The position numbers and the translations under genes are program-made. 64,000 nucleotides of DNA, taken from positions 1,922,001 to 1,986,000 of the forward strand of contig CM071589.1 of the NCBI GenBank assembly GCA_036429605.1, read 5' to 3'. Under the pieces are notes generated by a model. That model had not been told where the DNA came from. It did no database searches and was given only the letters and a program-made list of their open reading frames with translations. The stretch comes from Cladobotryum mycophilum (taxonomy: Eukaryota; Ascomycota; Sordariomycetes; Hypocreales; Hypocreaceae). How positions within the stretch are numbered: position 1 is the stretch's first letter; the number at the start of each line of letters is the position of its first letter. Shown in pieces: positions 45,724 to 54,412 of the stretch.

Positions 45724-46082
45724 ATCTGGGGCAGGCCTACAGCATGCCGGGGTAAGCTGTTGGAACCGGCAGGCCGTGTAGAAGTCATCTTCTGACTTGA
45801 GGTGTTTTCTCACTGTGTGGAAGGTTAGTCGGCGTCCAAGGGTGATGGGGGGGGGGGGGGGAGGATCGGTTGTTTGCGAAAAAGAAAGTCGACCATGTTA
45901 TGTGACGGCGTTGAAGAGGACTGACAAAAGGCGCAATCAACAAGCTCGGCCTTCTCTCCCGCTTTTCCATTAGTCTTGCAGCAGAAAGACTCTTTACAGC
46001 CGCAGGGGCGGATAGCGCCTATTCTACCAGCGGCGACGCCGAGGCTGGCAGAGAGGCCGAGAAACACAATGGTCAACTTCAT
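45724..46082 (-). CDS. Hydrophobin-like secreted cysteine-rich protein, copy A
   Basis: Exon 1 is 46082-45926, exon 2 is 45812-45724, separated by an intron (gtcagt...cacag). Exon 1 begins with a signal peptide (MKLTIVFLGLSASLGVAAG) and holds RPCGCKESFCCKTNG and a later ELVDC. Exon 2 has DDFYTACRFQQLTPACC. The order C, CC, C, C, CC is that of class II hydrophobins, though the first loop is short with an extra cysteine. A possible second intron (gtgaac...cccag, 45723-45670) follows, but the exon after it does not give the expected last cysteine, so the 3' end is unresolved. Copies C and E have the same phase-1 first intron after the fourth cysteine. Confidence 0.55.
45847..45861. repeat. Poly-G run inside intron 1 of copy A
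   Basis: Fifteen G in a row on the plus strand (C in the sense strand of copy A). Its length is likely to be unreliable in any assembly. Confidence 0.9.
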
Positions 46083-46221
46083 TTTTGCTGAAGAGGGTTA
46101 TGATGCTTAATTAGAGTTGTAGAGATTGGGGGCAGATGAGTAAGAAAAGGTAGGAAGGATATGAGATGAGGTTGATGAGGGTGAGGTAGGGGCGGCACTG
46201 AGGGCGGGATCATTCAGACTT

Positions 46222-46656
46222 TTAAATAGTTGTGATTTGAGGGGTTGGTATTTGTAGCACGACACAATAGTTATCGTCATGAGCATCGTCATCATGTATG
46301 TTAATCACTTTTAGCGATTTGGTCGCCCAAAGTAAAATAATAATAATATCAGGGGCTTGATACTTTTCTAGTGCACATTCGACAATATGTGAAATAGACC
46401 CCCTCGGCGCATCATACAATGCCATACCCACGGATACGTTCTGATCAACTAGAGAACTCCCATTATCGGATGCTTCCGGTTGCCTGGTGCGTCGTGGTGA
46501 CTGCTCGGCGCTTGATTCGAATAAGTTTTGGCTACCAAGTGTCGGAGGGGGTTGGTTGTGGTCGGCCTGGAAATTGACCATGTTTCTGCTCAGGAATATG
46601 ATTGCTAGTGAGATGGTGATGACTATCATAAACTGTAAGTTTGAGTTGCTTTTCAT
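46222..46656 (-). CDS. Possible small membrane-anchored protein, unrecognised
   Basis: A frame of 144 residues with a hydrophobic stretch near the N-terminus (FMIVITISLAIIFLS) and a polar remainder rich in N, P and S. I do not recognise it. It lies just upstream of hydrophobin-like copy A on the same strand. It may be a real small protein, an extra exon, or chance. Confidence 0.25.
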   Translation of the reverse strand: MKSNSNLQFMIVITISLAIIFLSRNMVNFQADHNQPPPTLGSQNLFESSAEQSPRRTRQPEASDNGSSLVDQNVSVGMALYDAPRGSISHIVECALEKYQAPDIIIILLWATKSLKVINIHDDDAHDDNYCVVLQIPTPQITTI

Positions 46657-47154
46657 GTAATCATTGGCATTTATTCTGTTCTAATGCATATTCTAATGTA
46701 CAAAGCCAAACCTTGTCCAAGATGTATCATGATCTGTACTGTTGTAGATACAAAAGCCAATTGCACTCTGCAACGTACATGGTGCTAATTGAGCTGGAAG
46801 ACGAAGCCAATGGGCACATGGTAATGTAGGATATGATTAGGAGCTTAGAATAAACCCTAAATATGATTCGGTCGCCTTCTACTAGAACTCAATTCAGCAA
46901 CTCGACACTTTTCTGGGCTACACTGCGCACATGCTGGCACAATCATCCAGGGGAGAAGAGGGGAGAGAGGTAGATCACATAGCCCAAGCCAAGCCACAAG
47001 ATTCTAGAACGTATCAAACTTTCTTATGTGAGACTCTATTCATTTTGAGCTGCCTAGCTTATACGGACGACGTGGGAGGAAGAGGAGGGGGAAAGGGGGG
47101 GGGGTTGTAAATGTCATATGCGTGACAACTGTGAAGAGACTAACCGTCGAAACA

Positions 47155-47445
47155 CTGCGCGCCATCATAGCATCGAGTTTCAAGACTATTCATTATTATT
47201 TTAAAGAGATATTTAGTCATTTATGATGTCACAGGGAAACATGGTTTATGAAGCGCTGCGCCAAGTGCGACGGCCACTATCCCCCGTCTTTTCTGAGAGG
47301 GGCATTGGATTACCGAAATATCTCCACGTTCCTGACGTTGCTCTAGATTTCAGATATTGCTTACATGAATCATGACCGTGGTGATGCGTGGCGATGGCAT
47401 GGCCGGCAAAGAGGCCAATTAAAATAAGTGGTTGACTTGGTTGCG
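47155..47445 (-). pseudogene. Relic of a hydrophobin-like gene, copy B
   Basis: On the minus strand the first bases align with the signal-peptide exon of copy C: AAGTCAACCACT then the frame GLFAGHAIATHHHGHDSC. The start ATG has become ACC, and one extra base breaks the frame. Near 47110-47165 a sequence resembling the exon 1 end and splice donor of copies C and E remains (CATATGCGTGACAACTGTGAAG on the plus strand is the intron side). The middle is unrelated or eroded. Confidence 0.5.
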
Positions 47446-48412
47446 AAAGATAAGTCTTTTTGGATTCGTGAGGCGAGTGCTGAAGAAATAGATGGAATCG
47501 AAGCATGGCACCAAGGAGAGGTCACCTATGACTTTAAATACCCAACATGTGTCAAATAAACGTTGTTATTGGAAATCTACGCAAGCGAGGTATTCCTATG
47601 AACATCTTCGTAATGGATTGCAGGAGTGCCTTGGCCGATCTGCCACCAGAAGGAAAATAGGGGGAAGCCTATGAATTGGGTGAGCTCATCCAAGACAACC
47701 TTTAATATATGATATACTCTTGTCGTAGAACGTGCTACATGACCAATACATAACACACCAGGCAACTAGAGATTATTTCGAGGCCCGATCGCCTGGCTCG
47801 ATGAAGAAAACGATTTAAATACTGAGTTTGAGCAGGCTTTGTGACCCCTAGGCATGGAACGGAGTTGACTGAGGGGATGAATTTGGGAGTCCACCATACT
47901 TGCACACAGGAGCAGCAAGGCCAGCAAGAAGGCGATCACGATGCATTAAGCGTCTAGTGCCTTTCAAGGTCTGATAATCCTTTTAAACCTATACATCTTC
48001 CAAAAAAACAAGACTAAGCTGTCGCGAGATGTAAGCATCATGCGCAACGATTTAATGTAAGAACAAGACGTGACAGCGATATAAATACGCCCGAATAAAC
48101 TGAACAAAAGAGCCAAATATATGGCTTTTAAGGGAGATATGGAAAATGAAAAATCGGCTCAATCTCAGATAGAATAGACAAGCTTTAGGTTGTAGGCACT
48201 GTTTCAAATATCGCTTGTCTGGTCATACCCAAGCATATGGAATATGTGACATGGTGATACGATATGTCAATGTTGTTCATCCTCTTCATATGTTCTCGTA
48301 GGTCTATGTCTAGGGGTTCATGCATAGAGAGGATTGCCCTAAAACCTAGACCACGCATAGATGTTAGCAAAAATCACCTGAGAGATGTGATGTGATTAGG
48401 GAAGGAGGCAGA

Positions 48413-48732
48413 TCATACAATAACGACACAGCATTTCGGTTGTTTTCCTACTTTGACGCAAAAGGTAGCGAACTCATTGGCGGTCGTGACGGGCGCTATT
48501 TTCTTTGAATCAGTTTATGTGAATGAATAGAAAGCTAGGGGGTCGCGGGTGCCATATGCGACACTGTCAAGGACTAACCGAGGATGCAGTTTAAATTGGC
48601 GACCCCAAGAGGATCAGTTTCACAACATTGAGGATTAGAGAAAAGACCATCTCCGCATGGCTTATCCACACCACGAGGCGCAGCGGCTGCAAGGCCGGCA
48701 AAGAGGCCAAAGAAGGCAGTAGTAGATTTCAT
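48413..48732 (-). CDS. Class II hydrophobin-like protein, copy C
   Basis: Exon 1 is 48732-48579 and exon 2 is 48495-48419 (or to a stop at 48413 if unspliced), with intron gttagt...aatag in phase 1. The signal peptide is MKSTTAFFGLFAGLAAAA. The mature part reads CGDGLFSNPQCC, then DPLGVANLNC, then NEFATFC and GKQPKCC. Spacing is C-x9-CC-x11-C-x14-C-x8-CC, the class II hydrophobin pattern, with the very typical GLFSNPQCC. These proteins coat aerial hyphae and spores and assemble at air-water surfaces. The eighth cysteine is not in these exons. After GTC GTT ATT the sequence GTATGA is either a stop-containing end or a donor for a third exon near 48377, where one frame would give DFC and stop. 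It is the best-preserved member of the array. Confidence 0.7.
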
Positions 48733-49189
48733 TTCGAGAGTTGTTTACATGAGCACCCCCACGATGCCCCCTCTTGTAATATCTTGGCGGTTTTGCCACG
48801 AAAAGCAAGCAAAACAGGATGGGGCCCGTCTCGTGACAACATTCAGAAACATGTCTGATACTTGTATGTTCTTGACGCACCGCAGACCGCAAGATGAACG
48901 CACACCGCCGGCCAGCCAGTCAGAGGTGATTTCTTTTGTTGTCCGAGGCTTTTCGGTTGAAGGAATACGTTCGGCGCCTTAGTCCGAACAACTCTTAGTG
49001 GTTGCTGAGTACCCGTGAAGAGATGGGCTATGAGGTGGGCCAAGTGTTCAACAAGGCTGCTACCCAAGAAGGGGGACTAGCGATTGCAATGGTAGGTCGT
49101 TCACTCAATTCACTATTCATCACTCGAGCCGTGCAAGATCCCGCGTCACCTTCACCACGGGGCTTGGGGCGCTTCTCTCCGTACACAAT

Positions 49190-49257
49190 CCCAGCATCTA
49201 CTTCCTCATCATGATGTGTGGCGATGGCAGGGGCAGTAACAAATAAGCAACCCTCAT
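49190..49257 (-). pseudogene. Relic of a hydrophobin-like signal-peptide exon, copy F
   Basis: On the minus strand the frame LFVTAPAIATHHDEE parallels GLFAGHAIATHHHGHD of copy B. The nearby ATG at 49257 is in another frame. No cysteine pairs follow. It lies downstream of an element shared with copies D and E. It looks like a decayed exon 1. Confidence 0.4.
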
Positions 49258-49272
49258 GTTTTATGTTTCCTT

Positions 49273-49278
<6 letters not shown>

Positions 49279-49303
<25 letters not shown>
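49279..49303. repeat. CT dinucleotide repeat
   Basis: About twelve CT units just upstream of relic F. Confidence 0.9.
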
Positions 49304-49308
<5 letters not shown>

Positions 49309-49474
49309 TCAGGTATAAGACTTGATGCCAAAGGTTCGGGATCCCTTGATCGGAAATGCGAACGGCAGGAATCCCAAAGCAGTGAGACATGAGGCGGGCA
49401 GACTCGAGAGGGGGAAATTTCCAGGATAATGGGACACCGACCTTGTTTTTACAATTCTCTTCCCCTCCCCCTTA

Positions 49475-49540
49475 CCTTGGAAATTTGTTACGAGGAGCAA
49501 ATAAGTGTAAGCCTCGTAGACAGAGCGACTCTTGCTCGGA
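49475..49540. repeat. Upstream element shared in the hydrophobin array, instance near F
   Basis: Related sequence occurs at 49841-49910 and 51664-51750. The common core is TTGTYACRAGRAGCAAATAA followed by GCC..G..GAC.G. It lies upstream of relic F on the minus strand, as the others lie upstream of D and E. It may be a shared promoter segment carried along by duplication. Confidence 0.5.
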
Positions 49541-49563
49541 CTAATCAATACCGCAATTCTAGG

Positions 49564-49670
49564 TTAGGTCGTCCTTGTTGGGGAAACGCCCGGAACGTCA
49601 CAGGTACCCGGGCACGGATCCCGGCCGCCGGCAGGGCTGGCAAAGAGGCCAATCAGGCAGTAGACTGCAT
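49564..49670 (-). pseudogene. Relic of a hydrophobin-like gene, copy D
   Basis: The ATG at 49670 is followed by codons equal to copy C (MQSTA), but a net loss of four bases compared with copy C puts a stop at codon six. The frame after the loss reads LIGLFASPAGGRDPCPGTC and ends soon without a CC pair. Upstream DNA is shared with copy E. It is a clear remnant of the signal-peptide exon. Confidence 0.5.
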
Positions 49671-49840
49671 GGTGGCATGTAGGAGAGAAGATAGAATAAA
49701 GAGTGATGGCTGCGGGAAGGAAGTCTAGAAAAGAAGAGGCGGCTTGCAACGTTAACGAGTACTCATAAAATCTTACTCCACCGAGGAGCCACACCCGTCG
49801 ATAATCACGCTCCTCAAACATCGTCACCATGCATCCCCCC

Positions 49841-49910
49841 GGCAAGCCTGTCACAAGAAGCAAATAAGCGCGGGCCTTGCGGACCGGGCAGCCTCCCTCC
49901 GAGACACCTT
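49841..49910. repeat. Upstream element shared in the hydrophobin array, instance near D
   Basis: The core is CTGTCACAAGAAGCAAATAA followed by GCGCGGGCCTTGCGGACCGG, close to the instance at 51664-51750. It lies about 170 bp upstream of the relic start. Confidence 0.55.
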
Positions 49911-50279
49911 TCAAGGATCCACACGTACATAACACCAGCTCCATCCAACTCCGTATACTTGTAGTATTCCCACCCACCGGCTTCCTAGGTTCCGAATATC
50001 CTCAGGCTTCAGCATTCTGACATTGTACCCCCCGTTGGGCTGGAAGGTGATGGAACCCCGCGATGACGAGAATGAATACGGCGAGGATCTCCCCCTGGTT
50101 GGTCGCTCGATATGTCTTGGCGAATCTATATCCAATCGAGATCACAAAGAGCATTTCTTACCCAAGACCCCTGCCCATCACACCGATGCCAAGCATGAAA
50201 AACAAAAACAAAAAAACAAGATTATGTACCATATCCCGTGTCTCTTATAATGCGGCGGCCACTTTATTATCTGTGCTCC

Positions 50280-50478
50280 ATACGGACAAACGGAATCAAA
50301 GAACACGAGTCTGTGTGGATATCCGATCTTAGACCCCGTATAAAAAGTACGTGGTCGAGTTATCTATCTCCCCCTCCTCCCCCTCCTCCCCCTCCTTGGC
50401 CGATGGCCCGATGAGTCAAAAGTGGCTAGGACTCCTAGCAACCCGACCCAAAATCTGTACACACTCGGTTGATCTCAC
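50280..50478. repeat. First copy of duplicated upstream DNA (segments 2 and 3)
   Basis: Two stretches, 50280-50351 (ATCCGATCTTAGACCCC then TATAAAAAGTAC) and 50439-50478 (CCGACCCAAAATCTGTACAC), recur in the same order at 51926-52005 and 52552-52587. With the elements at 49757 and 49841 they outline a duplicated block. Between them lies a CCCCCTCCT repeat at 50368-50397. Confidence 0.55.
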
Positions 50479-50737
50479 TCATCCACCACCACCAACATCA
50501 ATACCCATGATTCTAGGTAGGTTATCCTTTGAATTCACGGCAGCCTTACCCCTCCTACTATGCTCCTGTAGAACCAATACTCTTAGGGGGGTTGTCGCAC
50601 ACCGGTGGTCGTGAAGTCTGCACCAATCACGACTGTTAGCATCAAAGTAGTAGAGAGAAAGGGGGGAATGGATGAGGTTGGCGGTTGGGGAGAAAAGAAA
50701 GAGAAGAAGAAGAAGAAGAAAAAAGGATAGATCATAC

Positions 50738-50840
50738 ATCACAGCAATATGGGTATCGACCTATTTGTGCACATTTTTGACGGAATTCCTCTTGAGTTTC
50801 GGCATTCACTATTTCGAGTTAGTTTTTGTGTAAATGAATG

Positions 50841-50898
<58 letters not shown>

Positions 50899-51100
50899 GT
50901 GAACTCTCAGGTGTCATATCTGTGAGACTGTCAGAAGACTTACTTTCGGTGCAGTTCTTGATTTGACCATTAACATTATATATACAACATTTAAGCCAAC
51001 CGAAATAGCTATTTGGACATATTTTCTCACTGCCAGGAGGAGGAGACACCGCGACTGCGAGACTGGCGAAGAGGCCAAAGAACATGATAGTAGGCTTCAT
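50738..51100 (-). CDS. Class II hydrophobin-like protein, copy E
   Basis: Exon 1 is 51100-50944 and exon 2 is 50808-50738, with a phase-1 intron (gtaagt...aatag). The signal peptide is MKPTIMFFGLFASLAVAV. The mature chain has ICPNSYFGWLKCC, then VNGQIKNC, EEFRQKC and GRYPYCC: spacing C-x9-CC-x10-C-x14-C-x8-CC, matching class II hydrophobins. The eighth cysteine is not found. After the CC pair the sequence GAT GTATGA repeats the situation of copy C: a stop, or a donor. A candidate acceptor lies at 50633-50634 with an ambiguous following frame. Intron 1 contains a 51-nt GA repeat and the putative intron 2 a GAA repeat. Confidence in the family is good, in the 3' end low. Confidence 0.65.
50844..50894. 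repeat. GA dinucleotide repeat in intron 1 of copy E
   Basis: About 25 AG units on the plus strand; on the sense strand it is a long CT tract upstream of the 3' splice site. Length polymorphism is likely. Confidence 0.9.
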
Positions 51101-51663
51101 GACGAAGGTTGTCGTTTGGATATATGAGAGAGGGGAAGGGGGGGGGGGGGGGGGGAAGAATAAGCGGTGTAGGTCTGAATAAAAATAACATAAAATAAAA
51201 AGGAAGGGCGACTCGCCATCTTAAATACTCATAAAACAATCTTACTTGACCGAGGCTCTTTCTGTGGGGGGACATCGAAAGCAGGACGAGAAGAGGGTTG
51301 TCCCACATGAGCCACCCGTCCATGATATTACTACCTATAAATCGGATGGGCTCTTCTAGGCCGGCATTGTGAAACATGCCTGATATATATGCTCTTGGCG
51401 CGTCATAGACCGCTGGGAGGCAATGCAGGAAGGAGGGCAGATCTTAGTAATAAGCTCTTTTCTCCTCCTCCTCCTCCTCCTCCTCCTCCTTCTCTATTTC
51501 CCCTCCTTCCTTTCCTCCTTCTTCTTCGTGTCGTAGACAATAAAGAAGCTCCTAATTATATATCAAGGAGTATACTCAATACCCCGTAGATTCCCAACAA
51601 AAACCACAGTACACCTCTCAAAACATCCCCATCGTGCAACCCACTCTCCCTCCCTCCCTCGCA

Positions 51664-51750
51664 CTTGGAAGCTTGTCACAAGAAGCAAATAAATGTGGGC
51701 CATGCGGGCCGGACGGTCATCCATACATCCGAGACAACACTCGTGGGATT
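51664..51750. repeat. Upstream element shared in the hydrophobin array, instance near E
   Basis: The core is CTTGTCACAAGAAGCAAATAA, then GTGGGCCATGCGGGCCGGAC and a following TCCGAGACAAC, the best match to the instance at 49841-49910. It lies about 570 bp upstream of copy E. Confidence 0.55.
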
Positions 51751-51863
51751 CGCACACGTAATATATACCAGCTCATTTGCATCTAATACCCTCCATACAT
51801 GTCCCAGATCCAGATATCCTCAGCATGGTAATATGTAGTAACTGCCACTTTTTATCGATCGAT

Positions 51864-51886
51864 CGGTTGGTTGGTTGGTTGGTTGG
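51864..51886. repeat. GGTT tetranucleotide repeat
   Basis: Five to six GGTT units, preceded by tandem GATC units. Confidence 0.85.
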
Positions 51887-51925
51887 GCTAAAAGGCCATG
51901 GACGACCCATCAATGACAAGAACCG

Positions 51926-52587
51926 TACGGACGAAACGGAGTCAAGGCATACGGGTCTGAATGCGGACATCCGATCCTAGACCCCTCCCCATATATAAAA
52001 AGTACACACATGCGGGGGAATGGATGGGTATCCATTCAAGGTGGTTGGGACGACTCCCCCTTGTCACCTACATGTCAAAGATAATAAAACCGGCCCGCCA
52101 GTACATATCCGCCACCCAGCATGTCATTGACCCTTTCTCATTACGACGTTAAATGGGAGTACGATCTTGCCTATGGCAAAGAGAATCAGTGACGAGGATG
52201 AACAGGGGAAAATTACCTCCACAGCCCGACATAGCACTTGTGCTGGTGGGCTGGTTTATTATCCTTGAGGGGCGTACGTTCACAAACAATCTCAAGCCGG
52301 GGTATTTTGAAATCCTTGTATCGCAAGTAGCAACTAGAATAGAAGACTACTCAGAGATCAATCTCGTCTCGCTTATCTATCAATGCCCAAACCCATGTCA
52401 TGCTATCAATTCACTCCAATCCCAAATAAACCCAAACGAGATTCCCAAACACCTTTCCCATATGTACATCCAAGTCCGTCGACCACTGTTCATAGTTCAT
52501 CCCTGTTGAAATCGGGTAGTTTGAACTCGTACCGCCTTGGTCGTGCTGGCAAACCGACCCAGAATCTGTACACTCGGTGGGTCTCGT
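51926..52587. repeat. Second copy of duplicated upstream DNA (segments 2 and 3)
   Basis: 51926-52005 carries CATCCGATCCTAGACCCC and ATATAAAAAGTAC. 52552-52587 carries CCGACCCAGAATCTGTACAC. Both match the blocks at 50280-50351 and 50439-50478 in order and orientation, with a longer spacer here. Confidence 0.5.
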
Positions 52588-52664
52588 CCGAGACAATTGT
52601 CCAGCTGATAGTATCACAAGTCAGCCACCATTCAATTCTCGAATAGACAGGGAGGGAACAATGC

Positions 52665-54412
52665 TCACATCATTTTTGGCATCCGAATCCAGCTGTTGAT
52701 GACAAGCTTGAGAGCCAGCTTAAACCGTGCCATCTCATGCGCAAACTGGCCACCCACCCCACCACTTGGAGGTTTACTGTTGCGCAGCCTGATAAACTCG
52801 CGCAAATCCTTGTCATCCTCAAAAAATTGCTGGCGCGTTTCCTCCTCTTCGTGAACTTGTTCAAATTCATCCAAGTCTGGTTCATACGCAAGTCCAGCCT
52901 CCGCCGCCTCCCTCTGCTCAATCATGCGGTTAAACTTGCCAATAGCCTTGAGCGATTCGCCCAGTCTGGCATACGTATTGAACAAAGCCACCACTTCGGT
53001 TCGGCTCAAGACGGGGATATCTCCGCTGTTGTTACCAAACTCAAACAAAACCTTGAGTGCCGTTCCGTATCCGTTGGTCTGGACCTTGCCCCAGAGACGA
53101 CACTTGTCACAGCCAACACAGTCCATCAGGCGGCTGACGTTGCGGAAGCGATTGCGGAAATCCTCCTTAAGGGAAGGGCCCTCTCCATTGACAAACATGA
53201 GGCTCTCATCGAATATCCGAGGCACACTGTTTGCCAGCTGCGTTACTTGGAGAACCTTGGCCCGAGTCGCCGCATCCTCCGACACGTCGCCGGCGCAGAA
53301 AGTATACTGTGGTCCCAGGATGTAAGGCTGTAGTTTCGCAATGGCTCTTGTGACGAGCGCGTAGTTGAAGTACAGATTGCTAAGACGATCCTGGTGCTTG
53401 TGCAGTCGGGACTCGTAGCAAGCCAAGTTGGGCTGCCACTGTCCCGTAGTCTGATTCAAAAATTCCCAGCAGAGATGGGCGCTGATACTGGCATGCATAC
53501 CCGAGATGACCCGGTAAAAGACACGCTTCTCCAAACATTCGTCGTCGACCTCAAAGCCAGTGTTGGCGACGAATGGGACGTTGGGATTGAGCTGTCGCTG
53601 CTGCTGTAATTGAGCCTGTCGTCCAGCGCTGTCCAGGACCTGCTTGAAGTCGAGAACCGCTGGACCAGCCGGCCATTGCGAGACGCCCAGGTTGGCGGAC
53701 TTGGGGAACGAACTCTTTGCGAAACAGTTTTCTCGGTAAATTGCGTCCCAGACCTGTTTTGCGCCTTGACCGCTGTAGCCGGTGAATCGCTCCGGATTGC
53801 GCAGCAAGCTCACATAGTCCCCCTTTGATGTCGCGCTCTCGTCCTCTGGTACACAGTAGTCCCTCTCGTCGCACTCATCGTCGTATTCGACCACACAGCT
53901 TTCGCCAACGTCATCACCGAGCTCCCCCTGCAATGGTTTTTCGGGGTGCTCCCTCTGTTCTTGTTTGCCGGGGTGCCTCGCGCGGGGGCCTTCCAGTTTA
54001 CTGAGCTCGCTTGCCCTCCAAATCAAGGGTATGTCTTCCTCATTGTCTAGAGTCTCGACGGCGCACGCAATGTTGCCGCAGATGCCATTTTCATCGTCCC
54101 AGAAGGGGCATTTCTTGTTGAAGAGGTTGACGCGGTAATGAGAGAAGAAATCGGTCGTGCGCACGAGGTCATCGATGGCTGGTTTGACTTTGGAGTTCAG
54201 TTTATCGAGGTCGGCGTAGGATACGCAGGCGTCGTCAACGATGGCCTTTGGTGAGAACTGTCAAGACGATTAGCGATCATGGTTTGCAAGATAGCTTGCG
54301 ATTAGAAAGTGGCAGGGCTCACAGGACAGCTCTCCTGCGAACTGGCACATGTCCCCGGCGCCGCCCAGAGGGCGAAGACAGACAGGTAAAACAGTCTGCT
54401 GGCGGACTTCAT
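52665..54412 (-). CDS. ero1: Endoplasmic reticulum oxidoreductin ERO1
   Basis: Two exons, 54412-54323 and 54257-52665, encode 560 residues; the intron is gtgagc...gacag in phase 0. A signal peptide (MKSASRLFYLSVFALWAAPG) sends it to the ER lumen. Ero1 marks follow in order: CVSYADLD, FFSHYRVNLF, CPFWDDENGICGNIACAVE (shuttle cysteines), ERFTGYSG, the FAD-binding region around SGMHASISAHLCWEF, and the active-site CVGCDKCRLWGKVQ with cysteines at about 410, 413 and 416, then GYGTALKVLFEF. It reoxidises protein disulfide isomerase and passes electrons to oxygen through FAD. A long acidic insert precedes the FAD part. The C-terminus is soluble, with no membrane segment. Confidence 0.96.

Noticed and set aside
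50844..50894. Regular repeats considered as a CRISPR or satellite array
   Set aside because: It is a plain GA microsatellite without spacers.
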